NCBI RefSeq assembly: GCF_001613405.1
Contig: NZ_BDCH01000008.1
Coordinates: 1 to 64,000, forward strand
Reading direction: 5' to 3'
Length of the DNA: 64,000 nucleotides
Source of the DNA: Nocardia crassostreae
GTDB lineage: Bacteria; Actinomycetota; Actinomycetes; Mycobacteriales; Mycobacteriaceae
Under the pieces are notes generated by a model, which saw nothing but the letters and a program-made list of their open reading frames with translations, did no database searches and was not told the origin of the DNA. The position numbers were made by a program, and so were the translations under genes. This document shows, in pieces, positions 57,509-64,000 of this stretch; the stretch's first letter is position 1; every line of letters begins with the position of its first letter.

Positions 57509-59158
57509 TCAGCGGCCCGGATTCACCACCGCGTGCATGAGGTAGACGTTGTAGGTCGCCCAGTGCGACATGGTGAAGTACAGATCGGTGCCGGTGGACC
57601 ACGGATGGATGAAGCCGCCGTAGGACGACGGATAGTCCGAGGTGTCGATGAGCGCGACCGGTTCGGTCCAGGCGCTCTGCGGTGAGGTGGCGGTGCGCAG
57701 CACGAATTCATTGCGCTGCAGGTCGAGATAGACCATCTGCCACAGCCCGCTGGACTGGTCGAAGCGGACCGAGAGCTCGCTGGCGGTGCCGGAAATCAGT
57801 GGGGTGGCGAACAATTCGCTCGGCCCGACCGCCGGAATCCAGGCGCCGGAGACCCAGTACTGATACGCGGACTTGTTGAGCACCTGGTCGGCTGGCACCC
57901 GGGCCAGGCCGATGGTGCCGAAGCGGCCGTTCGGGGTGCCGAACATGTACACATAGCCCTCGTGCGGGACCATGCTGGTCACCTGGAAGCGGCTCAGCCC
58001 GAAGAAGTTGTCCCAGCGCGCCCATTGGGATTTGGTCCAGGTGCGGCCGTCGTCGTCGGACCAGGCGAGGCCGCCGAGGTAGGTCCACCACATGCCGGGC
58101 TGGTAGCGGCTCCACCGGTTGATGGACATATAGCTGAGGTACTGGCGGCCATTGAGGGTGAAACCCGAGGTCGGGATGGTGGTGATCTCGAAGTTGTCGA
58201 CCTTGCGGCTGTCCAGGATCTCGGCCGCGTGGCAGCGGCTGTTCTGCACGAAGGTGTCGAGGGTGAGCCCGTCGCTCAGATCCCGGTCGGTGCTGTAGGC
58301 GATGGTATTGCTGCGCCAGTCCTGATCGCCGTTGCCCGCGCCCGGGAACTGCCAGCCCTTGCCGAAGGTGTCGCCGAAGACCACGGCCAGCTCACCGGGC
58401 TTGTTCTCCCAGAACAGGCCGAGATCGGTGCCGTCCACCGACCAGCGCATATCGGTGCGATTGGTGGAGCCGTGCCCGGTGACCTGATTGACCAGGCGCA
58501 CCGATTCGACGGCGGGCGGCACGGGAGCCGGTGCGGCGGGAGCGAATTCGGGCAGTTGAATGGCGAGCGGCGGCGCGGGCTGCGGTTCCGGGAATTCCCC
58601 GCCCGGCACCGGGACCGGGACGATCTCGGTCTGCGGGACGAGTTCGGCGGTGCGCGGCGGCAGCGGGCCGTCGGCGCCCGCGCCACTGGGTTCGGAGGTG
58701 GGGAACGGCGGTTCGGTGACGGCCGGTGCGGTCGTGGCGGTGACCGGTGCCGTGGACGGATCACCTTCCGGCAGTGTGGTTTCCGGGACCGGATTGGGAA
58801 TGTCGCGAATATCCGGGCAGGGATTGCGGCACGGATCGGCCGGGAGCGGCTCCGGTTCGATGCGGGTGTTGTCCGGGAGCGGGCCGGGTACCTCGACGGG
58901 AACGAATTCCGGTACGGGATAAGGGATTCGAATGGTCGGATCGGGCTGTGGTTGCGCCTGCACCGGTCTGGTGTCGCGATCGCGATAGAGCGGATCGAAT
59001 CCGAATTCTCCGCAATCGTTCACCGGCGGCACCCACGCGGCCTCTTCGGCCCCACTGCGAATGGCGGGCAGCAGGACGGCGCCGACGGTGAGGACGCCGG
59101 AGATGACCAGTGCGGCACGGATTCCGGGGCTTCCGGGGCGCGGCGTGTCGGCGAGCAT
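57509..59158 (-). CDS. Secreted DUF4185-domain protein
   Basis: A 549-aa exported protein. An N-terminal hydrophobic segment (about 12-34) is followed by a ~190-residue Pro/Glu-rich linker, then a DUF4185 beta-propeller-like domain (about 210-549) with GDTFGKGWQFPG, SYMSINRW and repeated WS/W-rich strands. Family members occur in cell-wall-associated actinobacterial proteins and may act on glycans (some resemble endo-arabinofuranases), but no activity can be assigned here. ATG 59158 versus GTG 59167 is undecided. Confidence 0.85.
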   Translation of the reverse strand: MLADTPRPGSPGIRAALVISGVLTVGAVLLPAIRSGAEEAAWVPPVNDCGEFGFDPLYRDRDTRPVQAQPQPDPTIRIPYPVPEFVPVEVPGPLPDNTRIEPEPLPADPCRNPCPDIRDIPNPVPETTLPEGDPSTAPVTATTAPAVTEPPFPTSEPSGAGADGPLPPRTAELVPQTEIVPVPVPGGEFPEPQPAPPLAIQLPEFAPAAPAPVPPAVESVRLVNQVTGHGSTNRTDMRWSVDGTDLGLFWENKPGELAVVFGDTFGKGWQFPGAGNGDQDWRSNTIAYSTDRDLSDGLTLDTFVQNSRCHAAEILDSRKVDNFEITTIPTSGFTLNGRQYLSYMSINRWSRYQPGMWWTYLGGLAWSDDDGRTWTKSQWARWDNFFGLSRFQVTSMVPHEGYVYMFGTPNGRFGTIGLARVPADQVLNKSAYQYWVSGAWIPAVGPSELFATPLISGTASELSVRFDQSSGLWQMVYLDLQRNEFVLRTATSPQSAWTEPVALIDTSDYPSSYGGFIHPWSTGTDLYFTMSHWATYNVYLMHAVVNPGR

Positions 59159-59171
59159 CGCCCTCACCGTA

Positions 59172-60533
59172 TCAGCGCTCGGCGTGGCGGCGAGTGTTGA
59201 GCGCGATGGCGGCGATACCGATCGCGTAAATTCCGGCGGCGGCGACCACCACGCCCGGTGAGCGCCCGTCGGCGGGTATCCACAGCGCGGTGCCCGCCAG
59301 CGCCAGCACATAGGTGATGTTGAAGACGGTGTCCTGGAGGGCGAAGACCTGACCGCGATGGCCGTCGTCGATATCGATCTGCATGGCCGCGTCACCGGTG
59401 AGCTTGATGGTCTGCCCGGCCAGGCCCAGCAGGAAGGCGGCCGCGAGCAGCAGCAGTTCCGCGCGCCGCTCGGCGGCGCCGGTGGCGATGGTGACCGGTG
59501 TGACCAGGGCCAGTTGCACCACGATCGCGGCGATCAGCCCGGCCACCACGGTCCGGGAGCGGCCCAGGCGTGGAATCAGGAAGGGCGCCACCACCGCCGC
59601 GGCGAGAATGCCCGCCCCGGTGGCGGTAATGGCGACGCCGAACCGGGCAATGCTGTCCGCCCCGTCGCCGCGGCGCAGCACCAGCACCATGAGCAGGGTG
59701 TCGGCGCCGAAAACCATGCGATGCGCGCCGATTCCGAGCATGGCCGTGGTCACCTCGCGTGAGTGCCAGGCTGCGGTCGCGCCCTCCCGCAGTCCGGCGG
59801 CGACGGCGCGCACCGAGCCGCGGGTGCGCTCGGCGAGTTCGGGACCCAGGGCCCGGGACCGGAACCCGGCGCTCGCGATTCCGCCCAGGATCGATCCGGA
59901 CGCGGCGGCCGCCACGGCCACCGCGGAGCCGAGATCACCCGCGCCGATCAGCCCGATAATGCCGAAGGCCAGGCTGGCGCCGACAATGGCGCAGCCCGAG
60001 GCCACGGTGGCCAGCACCGAATTCATGGGCACCAGCCAGCGCTGCGCGATCACCTTGGGCAGGGCGGCCGAGACGCCCGCGCCCACGAATCGCGAGATGC
60101 CGACCACCGCCAGGGCCAGCGCCAGCAGCGGACCGGAGGGGATTCCCGCCAGCAGTCCGATCGCGGCCACGCCGATGAGCAGGGCGCGCAGCAGATTCGC
60201 CACCAGCAGCACCAGGCGCCGATCCCAGCGATCCAGCAGCGCCCCGGCATAGGGCCCGATGATCGAATACGGCAGCAGCAGCGCCGCGAAGCCGCCCGCG
60301 ATGGCCAGCGGATCGGTCTCGCGTTCCGGATTGAACAGGATGGCCCCGGACAGGGCGGCCTGGAACATGCCGTCGCCGAACTGCCCGGCGAAGCGCACGA
60401 TGCTCAGCCGCAGGGCGCCGGGATTCTCGCGCAGCCCGGTGCGCAGGGTGGACAGTGCGCTGCGCAGGCGCGGACCGGTGGGCACGGGCCGGGTATCCGG
60501 TTCGGGGAGTGGTTCCGCCGCGGGCGTGTTCAC
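59172..60533 (-). CDS. Major facilitator superfamily transporter
   Basis: A 453-aa protein with about 12 hydrophobic helices, a DRWDRR loop between early helices (typical MFS motif A region) and long alanine/glycine-rich segments. GTG 60533 was chosen because it overlaps the NUDIX stop by 4 bp. A polar N-terminal tail of ~40 residues precedes the first helix. The substrate is unknown. It may be co-transcribed with the NUDIX gene and lies 13 bp before the DUF4185 start. Confidence 0.87.
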   Translation of the reverse strand: MNTPAAEPLPEPDTRPVPTGPRLRSALSTLRTGLRENPGALRLSIVRFAGQFGDGMFQAALSGAILFNPERETDPLAIAGGFAALLLPYSIIGPYAGALLDRWDRRLVLLVANLLRALLIGVAAIGLLAGIPSGPLLALALAVVGISRFVGAGVSAALPKVIAQRWLVPMNSVLATVASGCAIVGASLAFGIIGLIGAGDLGSAVAVAAAASGSILGGIASAGFRSRALGPELAERTRGSVRAVAAGLREGATAAWHSREVTTAMLGIGAHRMVFGADTLLMVLVLRRGDGADSIARFGVAITATGAGILAAAVVAPFLIPRLGRSRTVVAGLIAAIVVQLALVTPVTIATGAAERRAELLLLAAAFLLGLAGQTIKLTGDAAMQIDIDDGHRGQVFALQDTVFNITYVLALAGTALWIPADGRSPGVVVAAAGIYAIGIAAIALNTRRHAER

Positions 60534-61001
60534 CGCGCCGGATGCGTGGTCACCAGGGCGAAGACCGCGGCGCGCATATCGTCGGCCATGGGCAGACTGT
60601 CCACGCCGTCGGCGTCGATCCACTGGAATTCGTCGTGCTCCCCCGGCGCCAGCAACACCTCCCCCGGTTCCACCTCCACCACGAAGCTGTATTTGCGCAC
60701 CCGGGATTTGGTGCGGGTGGCGTAGTCGAAACCACCCAGCACATCGGTGATGCGGCGCACCCGCAGCCCGGTTTCCTCGAACAGTTCCCGTTCCACACAG
60801 TCGGCGAAGGTCTCGCCGGATTCCACTCCGCCGCCGGGCAGTTCGTACATACCCCCGTGGTAGTCGTCGGCGACACGCCGCACGACCAGGAGTTTCCCCC
60901 CGCGGAATACGGCTACGCCCACCACGAAGTGGCTGATCCCCCTCGCTGCTGGCCTGCTGCCGGAGTTCGCGTTCGATGCCCGCGAGTACCTCGGGTCGCA
61001 T
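60530..61001 (-). CDS. NUDIX hydrolase with an apparent one-base frameshift near the N-terminus
   Basis: The full Nudix domain with box GGGVESGETFADCVERELFEETGL lies in the frame that can start at GTG 60925. A better start exists at ATG 61001, with GGAGGAGGG upstream, encoding MRPEVLAGIERELRQQASSEG in a different frame. Removing one G from the G5 run (plus-strand C5 at 60938-60942) fuses the two as ...SSEG-ISHFVVGVAVFRGG. The current 472-nt span is one base too long. Causes could be sequencing error, mutation or slippage; if translation starts at 60925 the enzyme lacks ~25 residues. Confidence 0.7.
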
Positions 61002-61192
61002 CCCCCTGCCCTCCTCCGGTTTCACTTGCGGCCCATCATGATACGGTCGCCGACCGGTCGCCACCGGGGGAGCGACACGCACCGATTCCGGTCGCCGGGT
61101 GATTGCCCGCCGCCGAGGGCGGTAGCGAACTGCCTGGTCGGCGGCGTGCGAGGCGGTTCTGCCCGCACGTTAGAATTTACCGGGAATTCAGG

Positions 61193-61219
61193 TTGACCCC
61201 CGGGAAGTGCCCCTACCCT
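61193..61219 (+). promoter_or_regulatory. Weak candidate promoter of the pirin gene
   Basis: TTGACC (61193-61198), a short 15-bp spacer, TACCCT (61214-61219), 40 bp before GTG 61259. The spacer is suboptimal. The rest of 61002-61258 shows no gene. Confidence 0.3.
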
Positions 61220-61258
61220 GGATTCTGATCGGTGCTCGCCGGTGAGAGGAGTACGGCG

Positions 61259-62038
61259 GTGTCCACGCTCACGACACCACACATCGATATCCATCGTGCC
61301 GGCGACCGCATGAAAACCCGTGTGGCATGGCTGGATTCGAAGCATTCGTTCTCCTTCGGGGAACATTACGATCCCGACAACACCCATCACGGCCTGCTTC
61401 TGGTGAACAACGAGGACATCGTGCTGCCCGGTGAGGGATTCGAAACCCATCCGCATCGGGATATGGAGATCGTCACCTGGGTCCTGAGCGGCAGCCTGGT
61501 GCATCAGGATTCGCTGGGTCACAGCGGGGTCATCTATCCGGGCCTGGCGCAGCGCATGAGCGCTGGCACCGGAATCCTGCATTCGGAGAAGAATGATTCC
61601 TGGCGGATCAGCACGGCGCCCGAGCACGAGGAGCCGGTGCATTTCGTCCAGATGTGGGTGGTGCCGGACGAACCCGGCCTGACGCCCGGCTATCAGCAGT
61701 TGGAGATCGACGACGAATTGGCCGGTGGCGGGCTGGTGACGGTGGCCTCCGGGCTGCCCCGCTATCGCGACCGGACGGCCATCGCCATCAACAGCAGTCA
61801 TTCCGCCCTGCACGTGGCGCGCATGGCGGGTCCGGCCGAGCCGTCGGAGGTGCGGTTGCCCGAGGCGCCGTACCTGCATGTGTTCGTGGCGCACGGCGAG
61901 GTCGAGATGGAGGGTGTGGGGACGCTCTACGAGGGTGATGCGGTGCGCATGGTCCGCAGCGGCGGACAGCGCGTGACCGCGAATCTGCCGTCGGAAATCC
62001 TGGTGTGGGAGATGCACGCGCGCCTCGGTGGTCAATAG
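61259..62038 (+). CDS. Pirin-family bicupin (YhhW-like)
   Basis: A 259-aa bicupin. The N-terminal cupin has the metal ligands H64, H66 (THPHRDME), H108 and E110 (ILHSEKND), and the C-terminal cupin is degenerate. Pirins of this group include quercetin 2,3-dioxygenases; the physiological role is usually unknown. GTG 61259 was chosen because GAGAGGAG lies 8 bp upstream. Confidence 0.9.
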   Translation: MSTLTTPHIDIHRAGDRMKTRVAWLDSKHSFSFGEHYDPDNTHHGLLLVNNEDIVLPGEGFETHPHRDMEIVTWVLSGSLVHQDSLGHSGVIYPGLAQRMSAGTGILHSEKNDSWRISTAPEHEEPVHFVQMWVVPDEPGLTPGYQQLEIDDELAGGGLVTVASGLPRYRDRTAIAINSSHSALHVARMAGPAEPSEVRLPEAPYLHVFVAHGEVEMEGVGTLYEGDAVRMVRSGGQRVTANLPSEILVWEMHARLGGQ

Positions 62039-62163
62039 TCCGGGCGGGGCAATAGCATCTACAGCGATTCGTGATGAACGCAGCTTTTGGGACGAATCGG
62101 GCACGTTAACGGTTCGTTCGCACGTTCGCGATACCGGGAGCACCACCGACGGAAGGACCCCGC

Positions 62164-62661
62164 ATGTCGTATCCGCCACCGCCCTCCGGCCAGTACGGCG
62201 AGTATCCGGCCCCGCCGCCCGGCGGCTATCCCCCACCCGGCGCGCCCGGCGGTCAGCAGTACTGGCAGGAGTCCCCGAAGGGTAAGGGTCTCGCGATCAC
62301 CGCCCTGGTGCTCGGCATCCTGGCGCTGCTGAGCTTCTGGACCATTCTGGGCGGGATTCTCTTCGGGCTGTTCGCTCTCATCTTCGGCATCATCGCCATG
62401 GTGAAGGCCAAGTCCGGCACCGCCGGAGGTTTCGGCATGGCGCTCACCGGTCTCATTCTCGGCCTTCTGGGCCTGGTGGGCTCGGTCACCTTCCTCATTG
62501 TCGGCTGGAGCATCTTCGAGGAGACCGGCGGCAAGGACTTCATCGAATGCGTCAGCAATGCGGGCAATGATCAGGCCAAACTCGATCAGTGTGAGCGCGA
62601 TTGGAATCAGCGCGTGGAGGACAAGTTCAGCATTACGCTGACACCCCAGCCCACCAACTGA
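62164..62661 (+). CDS. DUF4190-type membrane protein with Pro-rich N-terminus
   Basis: A 165-aa protein. Residues 1-38 are Pro/Gly/Tyr-rich. Two hydrophobic hairpin segments follow (about 43-78 and 88-117, ITALVLGILALLSFWTILG and GMALTGLILGLLGLVGSVTFL), the DUF4190 pattern, then a polar extracellular tail with one Cys pair (ECVSNAG..QCERDW). Function is unknown. GGAAGGA precedes ATG 62164. Confidence 0.8.
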   Translation: MSYPPPPSGQYGEYPAPPPGGYPPPGAPGGQQYWQESPKGKGLAITALVLGILALLSFWTILGGILFGLFALIFGIIAMVKAKSGTAGGFGMALTGLILGLLGLVGSVTFLIVGWSIFEETGGKDFIECVSNAGNDQAKLDQCERDWNQRVEDKFSITLTPQPTN

Positions 62662-62669
62662 GTGATAGG

Positions 62670-62707
62670 GGGTGTGGGGGCCGGCTGATTGGGAAGCCCC
62701 CACACCC
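62670..62707. terminator. Bidirectional hairpin terminator between convergent genes
   Basis: A perfect 12-bp stem GGGTGTGGGGGC (62670-62681) / GCCCCCACACCC (62696-62707) has a 14-nt loop and is followed by TTTCTCTTC. It lies 9 bp past the DUF4190 stop and 45 bp from the next convergent stop. The arm is the same as in the hairpin at 9148-9180. Confidence 0.85.
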
Positions 62708-62751
62708 TTTCTCTTCGGGGGTTGGGCGGTGCCCCCTAGAGCTGGTGCCCC

Positions 62752-63249
62752 CTAGAGCTTCGGCGCTCCCAACGCCTCGGTGCGGGTCGCCCGGCAGACC
62801 CGGGTGGCGGCCACCACTTCCGCGAGCTCGGGCCGGAAGTCCCCCTCCGGCGGGCAGATCCAGAGTCGGTATCCGCTGTGCTCATCGGTCGGTGACGGCA
62901 GCACGATGTGGCTACCGGGCAGCGCCACCGCGGCGCAGTCGCGGAACAGATCGGCGAACAAGGCCACGTCGAGATAGGACCCGTCGGTCGGCCCGGTCAG
63001 GAAGGTCCAGCGGTGCGAGCGCGGATGGGCGATCACCGGACCGCAGCGATGCAGGCTCTTCAGGTGGTCGCGGACCCGTGCTCCGATATCGGCGGGCATG
63101 GTGACCGCCCCGACCGCGCCGACCTCGAGCATGATCCGCCCGAGCTGGGAGTCGACGACCCCGTACAGGCCGTGCTCCTTGCGGTAGCGTCGGCAGCGGG
63201 CCAGCGCTTCCTGGGTTTCGGTGTACGAGGATGGGTCCAGCGCGCTCAT
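62752..63249 (-). CDS. Hypothetical protein divergent from an XRE regulator
   Basis: A 165-aa soluble protein with no signal peptide and no recognised catalytic motif. It has several Cys (RCRRYR, HRCGPV, RDCAAV, LWICPP). Segments GPVIAHPRSHRWTFLTGP and HIVLPSPTDEHSGYRLWICPP recall a family often found beside XRE/DUF5753 regulators in actinomycetes. ATG 63249 has AGGAGG 5 bp upstream. It shares an 89-bp divergent promoter region with the regulator. Confidence 0.7.
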   Translation of the reverse strand: MSALDPSSYTETQEALARCRRYRKEHGLYGVVDSQLGRIMLEVGAVGAVTMPADIGARVRDHLKSLHRCGPVIAHPRSHRWTFLTGPTDGSYLDVALFADLFRDCAAVALPGSHIVLPSPTDEHSGYRLWICPPEGDFRPELAEVVAATRVCRATRTEALGAPKL

Positions 63250-63338
63250 GGCGAACCTCCTGCTACCGACCCTATTCTCCGGCAATCGGTATGACAATAG
63301 TCACACGCCAGCGAATTATCGGCGTAGAGTCAGCAGTC

Positions 63339-64000
63339 ATGGCACCCGTCTCGCCCACCGTCGCCAGGTGGGAGCTGGTGCTGCGCCTGCGCGAACTGCG
63401 GGAGCAGCGCGGCTTCGATTCGGCGACCTTCGCCAAACGCGTCGGCTTCACGCCGGCGAATTGGTCGCATGTCGAGAAGGGTCGCCGGGTACTCACCGTC
63501 AATACGCTCGGCCCGGTGCTCGAACTCCTCGAAGTCGATGGTGAGGAACGCGCCGATCTGCAAGAACTTCTGCTGGCGAGCAAGGAACGCGGCTGGTGGG
63601 CGAAAACTTCCGCGCTCATCGGCACGGAGTTGCAGCGTTATTACGGTATGGAATTCGGTGCGGAGAGTATCCGCAGCTACGACAGTCTGGTGATCCCTGG
63701 CCTGTTGCAGACCGAGGAGTATGCGCGGGCGCTCATCAGCGCCGACGTCATGATCCGACCGGTCCAAGTGGAACAACTTGTGGCCGTGCGCATGCGAAGA
63801 CAGGAACGGCTACGCGGTGACGATCGCCTGGAACTGACCGCCGTGGTCGGCGAAGCCACCCTGTTACAGCAGATAGGCGGCCCGAAGGTGCTGCGCGGAC
63901 AGCTCGAGCATTTGGCGAGCCTACTGGCGGAACAGGATTCGGTGACGGTGCGGGTGATTCCGTTCACCGCGCCGCGCGGTGCGATTCTGGGCGGCTCCAG
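63339..64000 (+). CDS. XRE-family regulator with DUF5753 domain, cut by the window end
   Basis: An open frame runs from ATG 63339 to the last base (220 codons). Residues ~14-70 form an HTH_XRE/HTH_31 domain (RELREQRGFDSATFAKRVGFTPANWSHVEKGRR). From ~95 the DUF5753 domain begins (YYGMEFGAESIRSYDSLVIPGLLQTEEYA). Such regulators often pair with a DUF397 gene downstream, which would be outside the window. The C-terminus is missing only because the window ends. Confidence 0.9.
   Translation, partial: MAPVSPTVARWELVLRLRELREQRGFDSATFAKRVGFTPANWSHVEKGRRVLTVNTLGPVLELLEVDGEERADLQELLLASKERGWWAKTSALIGTELQRYYGMEFGAESIRSYDSLVIPGLLQTEEYARALISADVMIRPVQVEQLVAVRMRRQERLRGDDRLELTAVVGEATLLQQIGGPKVLRGQLEHLASLLAEQDSVTVRVIPFTAPRGAILGGS

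Overview
The window is high-GC actinobacterial DNA from around a chromosomal replication origin. Gene content and order follow the conserved Corynebacteriales (Mycobacteriales) layout: fhaA-fhaB-pstP-rodA-pbpA-pknA-pknB, trpG, crgA, ppiA, gyrA-gyrB-dciA-recF-dnaN-dnaA, rpmH-rnpA-yidD-yidC-jag-rsmG-parA-parB, cwlM-trxA-trxB-rsmA-sigM-mviN-nudix-pcnA. Combined with extra genes such as a glmS copy, a YcsF/Kip-type 5-oxoprolinase operon and an XRE/DUF5753 regulator, Nocardia or a close relative is the best guess. That genus call is an inference from protein similarity in memory, not a search result.

Layout. 1-9.1 kb is a rightward operon for Ser/Thr phospho-signalling and cell-wall elongation, nearly all joined by 1-4 bp start/stop overlaps. 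At 9.2-11.0 kb a leftward trpG operon carries a reductase and a separate zinc deaminase, both RibD-like. From 11.1 to 19.9 kb lie crgA, a PH-like membrane protein, rhomboid, ppiA, an 89-aa protein plus glmS, a DrrAB-type ABC exporter, a 6C small RNA and a class III cyclase. At 20.0-32.1 kb, all leftward, are dnaA, dnaN, recF, dciA, gyrB, gyrA, a DUF3566 protein, tRNA-Ile, a 35-codon DLW-39 gene and tRNA-Ala. oriC is the dnaN-dnaA intergenic region at about 29.7-30.3 kb. From 32.7 to 39.5 kb run the rightward ribosome, membrane-insertion and chromosome-segregation genes with a parS cluster. From 39.6 to 51.7 kb the leftward cwlM, thioredoxin system, sigM-rsmA, MviN/MurJ fusion, DUF6049 and NUDIX genes occur, followed by rightward pcnA. 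53.3-64.0 kb is more variable: an epimerase, pxpA-B-C, a DUF4185 protein, an MFS transporter, a frameshifted NUDIX gene, a pirin, a DUF4190 membrane protein, an orphan protein and a partial XRE regulator.

How the genes connect. PknA/PknB (PASTA receptor kinase), PstP, FhaA, FhaB, MviN with its pseudokinase, CwlM, CrgA, RodA and PbpA form one regulatory network for peptidoglycan synthesis in mycobacteria, and nearly all of its members lie in this window on both sides of the origin. The origin half holds initiation (DnaA, DciA), the clamp, gyrase, and ParAB with parS.

Most interesting non-coding signals. (1) The leader of the ABC exporter, 17912-18094, read leftward, has a 14-bp closing helix that is mutually exclusive with a 13-bp terminator-like hairpin, which is riboswitch or attenuator architecture; I do not recognise the family. 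(2) A textbook 6C RNA lies beside it. (3) A DnaA-box pair upstream of the PH-like gene is followed by a 15-base sequence also present in oriC. (4) A 3-prime tRNA-Ala-like remnant lies between gyrB and gyrA. (5) A 24-bp perfect palindrome lies between ppiA and the glmS operon. No CRISPR array, rRNA operon, insertion sequence or prophage was seen.
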